Notes: a model not told the origin generated them from the letters alone. 64,000 nucleotides of DNA from Chryseotalea sanaruensis (GCF_003990915.1 NZ_BHXQ01000005.1:434001-498000); one strand, 5' to 3'. Positions 26,262 through 36,170 are shown, counted from the first letter of the stretch. Program-made: numbers and translations.

Positions 26262-28691
26262 ATGCGAAGAATTTGTTTGCCCATTTTTATTTTCACAGTA
26301 CTTGGCTTATGCTCTTTCTCTTCATCAGAAGACCCACTGAATAGATTGGTAGCTGGTTTAAAGAAATATCTTGACGAACTTCCTCAAGAAAAGATTTACC
26401 TGCATTTTGATAGGCATCACTACTTAAGTGGAGAGACAATTTGGTTTAAAGCTTACCTTGTAGCAGGGGCTTACCATACGCCATCTACAATTAGTCGCAC
26501 AGTCTATGTGGAATTGATTAATGAACAAGGTGAGCGTTTGCATCATCTCAAACTTTTTGCTGTTGATGGATCGGCCGCAGGAGATATTGAGCTACCTGAT
26601 TCTTTGGCATCAGGAAATTATTTGGTACGGGCATATACAAAATGGATGAGAAACACGGAGGAAGATTATTTCTTTCACCATTTAATAAAAATCTGGAATG
26701 ATAATGATCTAGTAGTAGCTACAGCTTCGCAAACAATACCCATGGACATCCAGTTTTTTCCTGAAGGAGGGGATATGGTCGATGGCATTCTTAACAAAAT
26801 TGCCTTTAAAGCTATTGGTAATGATGGAAATGGAAAAGAAGTGAAAGGTAAAATTGTTGATGAGTCTGGTGAAATTGTTAGCCATTTTAAAAGTAACTCA
26901 CTTGGCATAGGATCATTTTTATTTACTCCTCGCAAGGATAAAAATTATCGGGCTATTGTTGATAATCACCCACAAGAAGTAAATCTGCCAGGTATAAAAG
27001 AATCTGGACTAACAGTATCAATAAATAATTCACCCCGTTTAAATGAAGTTATTGTAAGAATACAAACTACTGACTTTTCAAAAATTGAAACTATTTATAT
27101 ACTCGCTCAAACGCGAGGTATCGTTTGTTATACGGCCAGGGCAAATCTCACTACAAATATTGTTATCGCAAAAATACCAAAGTCTAAGTTCCCAGCTGGC
27201 GTTGCTCAAATCACCATAACAGATCGTAATGGAATTCCTTTGGCTGAAAGATTGATATTTTTAAATGAGAATGAAGACAGACTATCACTAAATATCACTC
27301 CCGATAAATCAACTTACAAACCAAGGGAGAAGGTGACATTTCAAATTCAAGCAACAAACGCCAATGGCACACCAGCCATTACTGACCTTTCTCTAGCTGT
27401 GGTAGATAGTGCACAAGTTCCGCTAGATGAAAATCATGAAACAATTAATACTTACTTACTACTTTCATCAGAATTGAAAGGGATAATAGAATCTCCTGGT
27501 TCTTACTTTAATCCAATGAATAATAATAGAGATGTGGACTTGGACAACCTTTTACTTACACAAGGTTGGCGGAGATTTGCACTTAAAAAAGCGCTGGAAC
27601 CGAATTGGCAAAAACCTAACTATAAAAGTGAACAAGGATTAACCATTAAGGGCAAAATGGTGCAGAGCGATAACAATAAACCTGTTGCTGACGGTAAGGT
27701 GTCTTATTTGACTCTTTATCCTATACCTGGCACCAAACAAGTGAGAACCAACCCATCAGGTGATTTTGAAATGGATAATATTCTGTACTTCGATTCCACG
27801 CAGATAACACTTCAGGGTGAAACAAAAAGTGGTAATAAGCGTGTAAAATTTCTTCTCAACAATATCTCTGATTTACCTGCTAATCGTTTTCTTATTCCTC
27901 ATTTGCAACGAAGTCAAACTGAGTTTGAAAGGAATTTTGTGGCAAAAAGTGTTGACAGAAAAAATATAGATGATGCATACAATTTTAATGGAAAAACAAT
28001 TCTACTGGACGAAGTAGAAATACGCACAAGTAAGGTAAATTCTAAGAGCAATGTTAGCCACATATATGGAGAAGGGTCAATAAGTGTTAAGGTAGTCGAT
28101 GATCCCGCCATGGAAAATCAGTTGCATCCACTTCAATTAATACAGGGAAGAGTGCCCGGTGTGCAAGTAATGGGTAATGGAACTGATTGGAAAGTATTAA
28201 TACAAGGTATTGGTTCTATTAACTCAGATATCACACCATTAATTCTGGTTGATAATATGCCTGTTTCAATAGAGAGCCTTAATATGCTCATGGTACGCGA
28301 CATTGAAAGTTACAATGTTTGGAAGGGACCTGATGCAGCCATTTTTGGAGCAAGAGGTGCTAATGGCGTTATTGGATTTTATACTAAAAAAGGTGGAGAT
28401 TTTAATCTTCCTGCTGAGGGCATACTAACCTTTAACGATTTCGGCTTTCGTGTTGAACGAGAATTTTATGCACCACTATATGATGTAAAGAGACCTGATC
28501 ACACAAAACCAGATAGACGGGTAACGCTATATTGGAATCCTCTTATTCAAACTGACTCTTCAGGTTGTGCCACCGTTTCATTTTATAATCATGATTTAGA
28601 GACCACTGTTGCCGGAATTTTACAGGGTAATTCTAAATCTGGTAGTTCTGGAAGTGTGCGTGTGAAGTATTTAATAAAAGGTAGTGAGTAG
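26262..28691 (+). CDS. Macroglobulin-like/TonB-plug domain surface protein
   Basis: 809 residues with a signal peptide (ICLPIFIFTVLGLCSFSSS). The N-terminal part has MG2-type macroglobulin domains (EKIYLHFDRHHYLSGETIWF, GDIELPDSLASGNYLVRAYT). The C-terminal part contains a carboxypeptidase-regulatory-like segment and a TonB-dependent-receptor plug (LQLIQGRVPGVQVMG, GPDAAIFGARGANGVIGFYT), but no full receptor barrel. This combination is common in Bacteroidota and its role is not defined; envelope maturation or nutrient handling has been suggested for relatives. Confidence 0.85.
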   Translation: MRRICLPIFIFTVLGLCSFSSSEDPLNRLVAGLKKYLDELPQEKIYLHFDRHHYLSGETIWFKAYLVAGAYHTPSTISRTVYVELINEQGERLHHLKLFAVDGSAAGDIELPDSLASGNYLVRAYTKWMRNTEEDYFFHHLIKIWNDNDLVVATASQTIPMDIQFFPEGGDMVDGILNKIAFKAIGNDGNGKEVKGKIVDESGEIVSHFKSNSLGIGSFLFTPRKDKNYRAIVDNHPQEVNLPGIKESGLTVSINNSPRLNEVIVRIQTTDFSKIETIYILAQTRGIVCYTARANLTTNIVIAKIPKSKFPAGVAQITITDRNGIPLAERLIFLNENEDRLSLNITPDKSTYKPREKVTFQIQATNANGTPAITDLSLAVVDSAQVPLDENHETINTYLLLSSELKGIIESPGSYFNPMNNNRDVDLDNLLLTQGWRRFALKKALEPNWQKPNYKSEQGLTIKGKMVQSDNNKPVADGKVSYLTLYPIPGTKQVRTNPSGDFEMDNILYFDSTQITLQGETKSGNKRVKFLLNNISDLPANRFLIPHLQRSQTEFERNFVAKSVDRKNIDDAYNFNGKTILLDEVEIRTSKVNSKSNVSHIYGEGSISVKVVDDPAMENQLHPLQLIQGRVPGVQVMGNGTDWKVLIQGIGSINSDITPLILVDNMPVSIESLNMLMVRDIESYNVWKGPDAAIFGARGANGVIGFYTKKGGDFNLPAEGILTFNDFGFRVEREFYAPLYDVKRPDHTKPDRRVTLYWNPLIQTDSSGCATVSFYNHDLETTVAGILQGNSKSGSSGSVRVKYLIKGSE

Positions 28692-28957
28692 CCGAATGCC
28701 ATTATCAAATGGGAAACAAAATCACACTAAAGAGTAAGGGTGACAATAGAGAAGTGCGGTAAAAGTATTATCAGACACATAATACTAGACTTGTCAATAT
28801 GTAAAGAAGCAAAGTTGAGTATGTGTATAAAGTTTATCGGATGCCTTTTTTGCCTAGTTAACTCAAACGAGTAAATTCGCTTTTTTAACATTAGGTAAGC
28901 CTATTTCAATAACTTATAAGCAATTTGTTTAAATATTATCATTCATTAAAACAGGAT

Positions 28958-29878
28958 ATGAAATCAGTACTATCAGTTCTAATTTACTTAACAGCAATTA
29001 CACTTAATGCTCAAACATTTGAAGAATTCGTACAAAATGGAGAGAAGCTGTATAATGAAAAAAAGTTCTCTGAATCTGTAAATGAATATGCAAAAGCTTT
29101 TAATATAAAAGAAGGTAATGCAAGTCAATATTACAATGCAGCTTGCGCGTGGGCTTTATTAGGGGACACTACTCAATCTATAAAGTATCTGAACTTGTCG
29201 GCAGCTAAAGGCTGGAAAAACTTGAAACATATCAAGCGCGATCCAGACCTGACAAGCCTCCACTCCGTTCTGGGATGGGATAAAGTACTGGAGATGGTAA
29301 AGCTAAATCTTGATGAATATGAAAAAGACTTTGATAAGCCATTAAAGGAACAATTAGAACTTATTTATGTAAGAGACCAAACGCTTCGCCAATTATATCA
29401 GGATGCTGAGAAAAAGTTTGGAAGAGAATCTGAGGAGATGAGTTACTACTGGAAATTAGTTTCAGAGCAGGACAGCTTAAATGAAAGTGCAGTAATAAAA
29501 ATAATTGAAGAGAAGGGTTGGGTTGGTACAAGTGTAGTTGGAGGGCAGGCAAACATCACCTTATGGTTAGTAATTCAGCATGCACCTATTGAAACACAAG
29601 AGAAATATTTGCCTTTACTACGGGAGTCTGTTAAAAAGGGAGAATCGAGCGGTAGTCATTTAGCACTGCTTGAGGATAGAATCCAGATGAGAAATGGTAA
29701 ACCTCAAACTTTTGGATCACAAATCATTAGAGATGAGAAAACGGGCAAACAAGTTGTTTACGAGATATGGGAACCAGCCTACGTAAATCAACGGAGAAAA
29801 GAAGTTGGGCTTGGCCCAATTGATGAATATGTAAAACGCTGGGGGATTGAATGGACAATTGAGCAAAAGGAAAGATAG
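28958..29878 (+). CDS. DUF6624 protein with N-terminal TPR region
   Basis: 306 residues from the ATG at 28958, which opens a signal peptide (SVLSVLIYLTAITLNAQ). The N-terminal ~100 residues are a TPR-like module (NEYAKAFNIKEGNASQYYNA, AACAWALLGDTTQSIKYLNL). The C-terminal part has the DUF6624 hallmark sequence (KIIEEKGWVGTSVVGGQANI, LWLVIQHAPIETQEKYLPLL, LALLEDRIQMRNGKPQTFGS). The molecular function of DUF6624 is unknown. Confidence 0.8.
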   Translation: MKSVLSVLIYLTAITLNAQTFEEFVQNGEKLYNEKKFSESVNEYAKAFNIKEGNASQYYNAACAWALLGDTTQSIKYLNLSAAKGWKNLKHIKRDPDLTSLHSVLGWDKVLEMVKLNLDEYEKDFDKPLKEQLELIYVRDQTLRQLYQDAEKKFGRESEEMSYYWKLVSEQDSLNESAVIKIIEEKGWVGTSVVGGQANITLWLVIQHAPIETQEKYLPLLRESVKKGESSGSHLALLEDRIQMRNGKPQTFGSQIIRDEKTGKQVVYEIWEPAYVNQRRKEVGLGPIDEYVKRWGIEWTIEQKER

Positions 29879-29978
29879 GGGTTAGGAATTTAGGTGTCGA
29901 AGCTTATGTTGGAGGTGCAGTAACACATTCATAGAGTTATGGATGCATATATGAACTTCATTTAGAGAGATACACTTT

Positions 29979-30560
29979 ATGAATATGAATAATGCCCTGA
30001 AAAAATTCATCACTAAATACGTAATCCTTCCTGATGCTGAGCTCGAAAATATTTGTAATAAGTTTAAGTGTAAAACACTAAAGAAGAACAGCTATTTATT
30101 ACGCCAGGGAGACATCTGTAAAGACCTGGTATTTGTTCAGAAGGGTTGTTTGCGCTTGTATTACCTGAAAGATGATGTTGAAGTGTCTGTTTGGTTTGCT
30201 TTTGAGCAATCGTCAGCAATAGAAATCTATAGTTTTATTAGTGAAGAACCGACCAACTATTTTATTCAGGCAATAGAAGACAGCGAAGTGCTCTATCTTT
30301 CAAAAGCAGAGTTAAACAGACTGTATCAGCTACAACCAAAAATGCAGGAGATGATGAGAAAATTTTGGGAAGATGTAATTCTAAATCTAATTAACAGATT
30401 TACCGCACTTCAAACAGATTCTGCAGAGAAGCGTTATTTCGATTTATTAAGTAAGCCAGAATATATGGACACCATTCCACAAAAATACCTGGCCTCATTT
30501 ATAGGTGTAACGCCTACTTCGTTGAGTAGGATAAGAAAGCAAATCATGAAAAATGATTAG
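29979..30560 (+). CDS. Crp/Fnr-family transcriptional regulator
   Basis: 193 residues: an N-terminal cyclic-nucleotide-binding-like jelly roll (LKKNSYLLRQGDICKDLVFV, GCLRLYYLKDDVEVSVWFAF) and a reduced C-terminal DNA-binding helix region (YLASFIGVTPTSLSRIRKQI). It belongs to the Bacteroidota type of Crp-like proteins that lack the canonical cAMP-binding RxS motif, so its ligand is unknown. An 18-bp perfect palindrome overlaps its stop codon and lies upstream of the next gene, a good candidate for its own operator. Confidence 0.88.
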   Translation: MNMNNALKKFITKYVILPDAELENICNKFKCKTLKKNSYLLRQGDICKDLVFVQKGCLRLYYLKDDVEVSVWFAFEQSSAIEIYSFISEEPTNYFIQAIEDSEVLYLSKAELNRLYQLQPKMQEMMRKFWEDVILNLINRFTALQTDSAEKRYFDLLSKPEYMDTIPQKYLASFIGVTPTSLSRIRKQIMKND

Positions 30561-30576
30561 TTGTCATATGACAACT
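30559..30576. promoter_or_regulatory. 18-bp perfect palindrome, possible Crp-like operator
   Basis: AGTTGTCATATGACAACT is an exact palindrome overlapping the end of the Crp-like gene and lying 50 bp upstream of the M24-like start codon. Spacing and symmetry resemble a dimer binding site of a Crp/Fnr protein. Confidence 0.5.
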
Positions 30577-30626
30577 TTTCATTTAGAAATAGATTTGAGT
30601 TTTGTGCTGCATTAAAAATCAGAAAG

Positions 30627-31301
30627 ATGAGTACAACAAAATTAAGGTTAATTGAGGCTGAAAATATTGCAAGTCAACTATTTACGGCCATTGAAGATCG
30701 TGGACTAATCAAGGCCGGAAAAACTGAAAATGATTTGAATGAAGAAGTATTTAAATTAGCAGAAGTGCTTTATGGTATTAAAAAATATTGGCACAAGCGC
30801 ATTGTAAGAAGTGGTGTAAACACCTTAGCACCTTATGATGAAAACCCACCTAATCTTATTATACAAGAAGATGATATTCTGTTTTTAGATTTTGGGCCTA
30901 TTCTGGAAGATTGGGAGGCTGATTTTGGGAGAACTTATGTTATTGGAAGTGACCCACACAAGCATAAATTAAAAAAGGATATAGAGCTGGCTTGGCACGA
31001 AGCAAAAAAGTGGTTTGACCAACAAACGCAACTCACGGGAGCCGAATTTTGGAAGTACATTAATGAACTGGCTATAAAATATGGCTATACGTATGGAGGT
31101 CAACTTGGTGGACATTTAATCGGGCATTTTCCACATGAGAGATTGGAGCCAAAAAATTATGGGCTTTATGTTCATCCTGAAAACCCTAACGATATGTTTT
31201 TGCCAGATGCAAATGGAAACAAAAGAGAATGGATTTTGGAAATACATTTTGTGGACAGGGAAAAGCAAATTGGTGGTTTTTTTGAGCAGTTATTGACCTA
31301 G
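30627..31301 (+). CDS. M24-family (creatinase/aminopeptidase P-like) protein
   Basis: 224 residues from the ATG at 30627. The pita-bread fold is suggested by LFLDFGPILEDWEADFGRTY (two metal-binding Asp), GGQLGGHLIGHFPHERLEP (metal His), and ILEIHFVDREKQIGGFFEQLL (Glu). It is shorter than classical aminopeptidase P because the N-terminal domain is missing, leaving only the catalytic-fold module. Whether it is a peptidase or a catalytically altered M24 homologue is unclear. It follows a Crp-like regulator and may be controlled by it. Confidence 0.75.
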   Translation: MSTTKLRLIEAENIASQLFTAIEDRGLIKAGKTENDLNEEVFKLAEVLYGIKKYWHKRIVRSGVNTLAPYDENPPNLIIQEDDILFLDFGPILEDWEADFGRTYVIGSDPHKHKLKKDIELAWHEAKKWFDQQTQLTGAEFWKYINELAIKYGYTYGGQLGGHLIGHFPHERLEPKNYGLYVHPENPNDMFLPDANGNKREWILEIHFVDREKQIGGFFEQLLT

Positions 31302-31470
31302 GTCAAAAAGCCAAAGCGCTTGTACTGCTCGCTTTGCACACTTGCTTATGAATCTCAATTTCTATACACAATCGCATATTATTGTTACTTTTCAGCGGTT
31401 ATGAATAGCTCACTTTTTGCTTCCACCTGCTGTACTATTAAAAGATTTTACCTAGATTGATTAAAAACCA

Positions 31471-31905
31471 ATGGCCATAGTTGAGATAAATGGTGACTGG
31501 ATTGGTTACTATACCTTTGACAACGGATACTCAGAGTAGAATAAGCAACAAAAGGTTCCCTTTCGATTAACAATTAAAAGGGGTATAAATGAATTCGTTG
31601 GAAGAATTTATGAGGAAGTCGACTTTGGAGGAATTGACGATGAGATTGTCATTAAGGGACACCAAAACGGTGATGAAATTGAATTCACTAAATACTATAC
31701 CCTCGAACATCTTATTGACGAGAATAATGATCTGATCTCACTAGAAAGCGAAAATCCTACAACAGTTTATTATAAAGGACACTTTGACGATAGCGATAAT
31801 AAGTTTAAGGGAGACTGGGAGATAACAGGACTACGAGAAGACGAGAATGGCATTTTTCATGCTGACAATCAAACTGGGCAATGGACTATTTGGAGAGAAG
31901 AGTGA
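31471..31905 (+). pseudogene. Small orphan gene with in-frame amber codon
   Basis: From the ATG at 31471 a 145-codon frame runs to TGA at 31905 with protein-like composition (MAIVEINGDWIGYYTFDNGY, then FRLTIKRGINEFVGRIYEEV, ending TGQWTIWREE). It is interrupted by a single TAG at 31537-31539 (codon 23). Removing that stop gives a continuous 144-residue acidic beta-type protein. Probably a gene inactivated by one nonsense mutation; readthrough is not supported by any visible signal. Confidence 0.6.
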
Positions 31906-31952
31906 ATGCGGTTATTGGCATCAACCCTTCATAAAGGATTGATAACAGACTT

Positions 31953-32552
31953 ATGAGACTATTAATTACATCAGCATTAGTAACGATATGTTTCACTGTA
32001 ATGGGGCAGGCCTTTTTGCAAAAAAAGGCACTAACATTCTATCCGGCAACGTACATTGACACTGAGTATAGATACACTGATTCTACCGGAATAGTTGTAA
32101 TTATTCAAAACAGTGTACGAAAAGGTGGAGAATACACAGACCCCACAGGAAAGAGTTTTTTTTCTGTGATCTACTGGTATCGTGTGATTAATGAAACTGC
32201 TAAACCATTAGAACTGACAATTAATTTCCCGGCAGATTCATTTGCAACTCTTCCTTCCGCTGACTCATACATAAAGGTTTTTCTGCCGCAGGATACAATG
32301 AAACTTGAAAATGAAACATTGCATGGCTACGGAGCCTCAGGTTTAAATTCGTTTTTGGATTTAGGTTTGCGTGAACCGACCACATTGCAAAGAACTATTA
32401 ATCCTAAAGAGGCATGTCTTTTTTATATCGGAGCACTTTATCATCAGGCATTCGCGCCCGCACGAGCAGAGCTTGTTTTAAAAGGGCAAGCGCTTTTTTA
32501 CGAAATTGGGACAATAAAAATTCCCTGCGGACAGATTGCATTTAAAGATTAA
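31953..32552 (+). CDS. Secreted protein of unknown function
   Basis: 199 residues with a signal peptide (LLITSALVTICFTVMGQ) and beta-rich sequence (VIYWYRVINETAKPLELTIN, ACLFYIGALYHQAFAPARAE). It resembles small exported proteins of Bacteroidota without assigned function. It lies in an accessory stretch between two broken genes. Confidence 0.6.
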   Translation: MRLLITSALVTICFTVMGQAFLQKKALTFYPATYIDTEYRYTDSTGIVVIIQNSVRKGGEYTDPTGKSFFSVIYWYRVINETAKPLELTINFPADSFATLPSADSYIKVFLPQDTMKLENETLHGYGASGLNSFLDLGLREPTTLQRTINPKEACLFYIGALYHQAFAPARAELVLKGQALFYEIGTIKIPCGQIAFKD

Positions 32553-32628
32553 CAGATAATATCCTTGTAGTAATTTCTATGTACGAATAAGAGACTATTA
32601 GCGGCAAGAGGTCGAACAACATCAAACA

Positions 32629-33230
32629 ATGGAAAAGCTGATTAATGGTATAAAAAAATTAAGCACGACTTTAAGCATATTATTGAGGCGGGCGATAAAA
32701 TATTGCTAAACAAAAAAGAGAATCATTTACAGTGGGCAACTAATTTACTCAATGACGAAAGCTATCAGGCGAGAATGTTGGCGACTTATATTCTTGGGAA
32801 ACTTGCAACGAACAATCCGAGCGCTTTAAAAATTCTTAAAACAAAAGTTTCCAAAGACGAAAATTGGCGAGTGCAAGAGATGTTGGCAAAGGCATTTGAT
32901 AATTACTGTATGACACTTGGATACGAAAATTCTTTAGTAACAATTGAAAAATGGTTGACAGACAAAAACCCGAATGTAAAAAGAGCGGTTGTTGAAGGAC
33001 TTCGCATTTGGACCAACCGACCTTACTTTAAGGAAAATCCAACAAAAGCAATAGCATTAATAAGCAGACACAAAGCAGACGACAGTGAGTATTTGCGTAT
33101 GTCGGTGGGAAATGCTTTGCGAGACATTAGTAAGAAGTATTCAGAACTTATTGCAAATGAAATGGCAACGTGGGATTTGCAAAACCCAAAGATTAAATTC
33201 ACATATAAATTTGTGACAAAGAATGGATAA
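32629..33230 (+). pseudogene. HEAT-repeat DNA-alkylation-repair-like protein, frameshifted at N-terminus
   Basis: The main frame (to 33230) encodes HEAT-type helices seen in AlkD-like proteins (YQARMLATYILGKLATNNPS, NVKRAVVEGLRIWTNRPYFK, LRMSVGNALRDISKKYSEL). It has no ATG of its own except a weak TTG at 32703. Upstream, ATG at 32629 opens MEKLINGIKK in another frame; shifting at the run of seven A (near 32650) continues smoothly into IKHDFKHIIEAGDKILLNKK of the main frame. A one-base deletion in the homopolymer is the simplest explanation. AlkD-type proteins excise alkylated bases; here the product may be inactive or truncated. Confidence 0.65.
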
Positions 33231-33316
33231 ATCCGTGCCCTTTTTTCTACACCTTGACCAACCTTATAGTAACAACAAAACAACATATCAATTCGTAATA
33301 ACTGGCAAAAAGAGAG

Positions 33317-33358
33317 TCATAACCTCGACCGTTGCTGAACGGTCTTGGTCGATTATGA
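33317..33358. promoter_or_regulatory. Dyad with two mutually exclusive pairings upstream of the permease
   Basis: GACCGTT/AACGGTC (33327-33333 with 33338-33344, GCTG loop) competes with an outer pairing of TCATAA..TCGACC with GGTCGATTATGA (33317-33330 with 33347-33358). The two structures share CGACC. It is 96 bp before the ABC permease start and could act as an operator or RNA switch. Confidence 0.35.
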
Positions 33359-33453
33359 ACAGACTATACTCTTAGATTCCCGCATTCTAACTCAAAATCG
33401 GAGAATTTACCATGGCATGAAAATCGTAAGGATGATTGAAATCAATCTCTTTT

Positions 33454-35862
33454 ATGATTCGTAATTACTTCAAAATCGCTATCCGATCGTTGAGCCGAAA
33501 TAAGACCTTCACATTTATTAACGTCTTTGGGCTGGTGCTGGGTATTTCATTTAGCACCATGCTATACATTTATGTAAGTAACGAATTATCATATGATTCC
33601 TTTCATCAGAAATCAGACAGAACATATCGGGTGCTTTGGCAGAATAAATCTATTCCGGATAATATAAGAACCTACGGCAGTATAGTGCCCCCGATGGGAC
33701 CTGAGCTAGTCAACTCTTTCCCTGAAGTAGAAGAGATGACGCGCCTCTATCAATTTTCCGGTCAGGTGGTTGTTGAAATTGGGAATGACAAGTACAGTGA
33801 GCGCAACTGGTTTACCTCAGAAGACGCTAACTTTTTTAACGTTTTTGATTTTGATTTCATAACAGGAGATAAAGCAACAGCACTCAAGCAATCGTTTTCA
33901 GTGGTGCTCACAGAGTCTACCGCTAAAAAATATTTTGGCGATGAAAACGCACTTGGTAAAACTTTTAATCTACAAGAAATTGGAGAAGTAAAAGTAACAG
34001 GAATTATTAAGGACAATCCCAGAAATTCACATCTTCAATTTGACTTATTGTTTTCTAAAATTCTTGTCAATGAGGAATGGCAGGCTTACCTGAGTGACTG
34101 GCGAAGCCTGGGAGCCTACACCTATCTCGTTTTGAAAGAAGGAAAATCAATCATCGATGTAGAGTCAAAGATGGAGCCGTTTAGGAAAAAACATTGGGGC
34201 CCCGATATGGAATCGCGCGCTATTGCTTTTCAACCTATTACCGACATCTATCTTCACTCAAATCATATTCAATCAGGTTTAGAGCGGGAGCATGGTGAGC
34301 TTTCGTATGTGTATATTTTTTCCAGCATGGCGATATTCCTCTTAGTTATAGCCGCTATTAATTATATCAATCTCACTACGTCTAAAGCTTCTTCGCGCGC
34401 CAAGGAAATCGGTATTCGCAAGGTAGCAGGTGCCGTTAAAACACAACTTGTCTTTCAGTTTTTAACGGAAGCTTTTGTTATCACATTTGTTTCCATGCTA
34501 CTGTCACTGGTAATGATGAATGTGTGTCTTCCGTTATTTAATTCGATAACGGGAAAGAACTTTGTTCTTTCATTATCAACACTAGGTGAATTCTTGCCTG
34601 CACTTCTAACAATCACCCTGATTATCGGCACAATCGCAGGGAGCTACCCGTCCTTCTACCTATCAAAACTAAAACCAGTGGCTACCCTTAAAGGGGAGAC
34701 AGTGTTTACTAAAAACAGATTTAGTCTGCGCACAGCCTTAGTGGTTTTTCAGTTTACCATAACTATTGCCTTGATCGTATCTACATTGGTGATTGGCAAC
34801 CAGATCAATTTCATTAAAACAAAAGATATTGGCTTCAATAAAGATCAACTAATGATTATTGATATCAATAGCGGTATTGTGCGAAACCAGTTTCAAGCCA
34901 TGAAGAACGAGTTCTCTAAACTTGCAGGTGTACAGCATGTGGCCGTTTCTTCGCGTGTACCAGGCGAATGGAAAAACATTAGAGAAATCTATAGTAGAAA
35001 TGCAAATGACGAAAGTGCTAAAAATGATTCCCTCCAAACGTATTTTATGGGATTTGATGAAGATATGCTCCAGACCTATCAGCTTCGGCTTGAGGCCGGC
35101 AGATTTTTTGGAGGCAATGAGGCCGATTCGATGAATGTGTTGATTAATGCTTCAGCAGCAGAAGCCCTGAACTTAAAAAATCCGATTGGTGCGATGCTTC
35201 AAATCAATTCGCCAAACGGCAAATGGTTCACTCAGGTGATTGGTGTGCTGGAGGATTTTAATTTTCAGTCGTTACACCAGAAGATTGCTCCGATTATTAT
35301 TGGCTATCGAAATAATCCGATTCAATCCATTGATTACTTTACGCTAAAAGTATCGGGTGATACACAACCACTTATTGAAGGAGCTGCTAAGGTTTGTGAA
35401 AAATTTGATCCGGCAACACCTATTGAATATCATTTTCTTTCTGAACAATTAAACAGCTTTTATGTATCAGAGAAAAAGGCAGGCAAGATTTTTCAAATGG
35501 CCGGGGCCTTAAGCATTCTGGTAGCTTGCCTCGGACTGTTAGGCTTAGCCAATTACCATGTAGAACGTAAAACCAAGGAACTCGGGATTAGAAAGATACT
35601 GGGCGCTGGTTCATTCAATTTATTTTTCATGGTTTCACTGTCATTTACACGCCAGGTGGCAATTGCCTTTGTGTTAGCTTGTCCGTTGGCCTGGTATGTT
35701 ATGCGGGAATGGCTGAGTGCTTTTGAGTATCGCATTTCGTTAAATGCAGGAGTGTTTATATTGGCAGGCGCTATAGTGTTGCTGTTGGCACTTATTACGG
35801 TAAGTTACCAATCGGTGAGGGCAGCAATTTTCAACCCGATAGACTCGCTGAGGGCAGAATAA
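33454..35862 (+). CDS. ABC transporter permease, FtsX/MacB type
   Basis: 802 residues from the ATG at 33454, with the duplicated architecture of large Bacteroidota FtsX-like permeases. An N-terminal helix (FINVFGLVLGISFSTMLYIY) is followed by a periplasmic MacB-type core domain. The first FtsX module comes next (IFLLVIAAINYINLTTSKAS, REIGIRKVAGA-type loop as AKEIGIRKVAGAVKTQLVFQ), then a second core domain and FtsX module (ACLGLLGLANYHVERKTKEL, LGIRKILGAGSFNLFFMVS). It moves lipids, lipoproteins or peptides using a separate ATPase, which is not encoded here. Confidence 0.92.
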   Translation: MIRNYFKIAIRSLSRNKTFTFINVFGLVLGISFSTMLYIYVSNELSYDSFHQKSDRTYRVLWQNKSIPDNIRTYGSIVPPMGPELVNSFPEVEEMTRLYQFSGQVVVEIGNDKYSERNWFTSEDANFFNVFDFDFITGDKATALKQSFSVVLTESTAKKYFGDENALGKTFNLQEIGEVKVTGIIKDNPRNSHLQFDLLFSKILVNEEWQAYLSDWRSLGAYTYLVLKEGKSIIDVESKMEPFRKKHWGPDMESRAIAFQPITDIYLHSNHIQSGLEREHGELSYVYIFSSMAIFLLVIAAINYINLTTSKASSRAKEIGIRKVAGAVKTQLVFQFLTEAFVITFVSMLLSLVMMNVCLPLFNSITGKNFVLSLSTLGEFLPALLTITLIIGTIAGSYPSFYLSKLKPVATLKGETVFTKNRFSLRTALVVFQFTITIALIVSTLVIGNQINFIKTKDIGFNKDQLMIIDINSGIVRNQFQAMKNEFSKLAGVQHVAVSSRVPGEWKNIREIYSRNANDESAKNDSLQTYFMGFDEDMLQTYQLRLEAGRFFGGNEADSMNVLINASAAEALNLKNPIGAMLQINSPNGKWFTQVIGVLEDFNFQSLHQKIAPIIIGYRNNPIQSIDYFTLKVSGDTQPLIEGAAKVCEKFDPATPIEYHFLSEQLNSFYVSEKKAGKIFQMAGALSILVACLGLLGLANYHVERKTKELGIRKILGAGSFNLFFMVSLSFTRQVAIAFVLACPLAWYVMREWLSAFEYRISLNAGVFILAGAIVLLLALITVSYQSVRAAIFNPIDSLRAE

Positions 35863-36004
35863 ATTAAGTTAGATTGGTTTTCAGGGTGCTAGCTTCACCT
35901 GGAGAATCCTCTACTTAACTGTCACGGACTTAATGAAAACAAGAAACTGCCCTTTCGTAGAAAAATGTTGAGTAACTAACAAAGTAAAATATATTTTAGC
36001 TTCA

Positions 36005-36170
36005 TCAAAGCTGCATCCGGTTTCCGGTGCAGCTTTTTTTGTTTTTCGGGTCGTATACCACTTTTTAGTTCTACTTGAGTATCCCACCTTTTATTATCAA
36101 TGACTGTACAATTGAAATGGTTTTAGCTACATTAGTTATAATAGTTTTATAATGAGCTCTGGAGTTTGAG
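36005..36170. repeat. Duplicated intergenic block, copy 1
   Basis: A ~160-bp segment starting with the terminator and ending in a TTAGCTACATTAGTTATAA ... GAGCTCTGGA motif is repeated in diverged form at 38381-38548. The gene-free interval 35863-36317 holds this block and otherwise nothing recognisable. Confidence 0.5.
36007..36040 (+). terminator. Terminator after the ABC permease
   Basis: AAAGCTGCA-T-CCGG (36007-36020) pairs with CCGGTGCAGCTTT (36024-36036) with one bulged T, followed by a run of T. A near-identical structure occurs at 38382. Confidence 0.8.

Noticed and set aside
23231..28762. Shared short string AGTGCGGTAAA near 23233 and 28754
   Set aside because: Only 11 identical bases with no extended similarity, so it could be chance.
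31537..31539. Programmed readthrough or amino-acid recoding at the TAG
   Set aside because: No structure or context for recoding was seen, and other genes in the window also use TAG as an ordinary stop.
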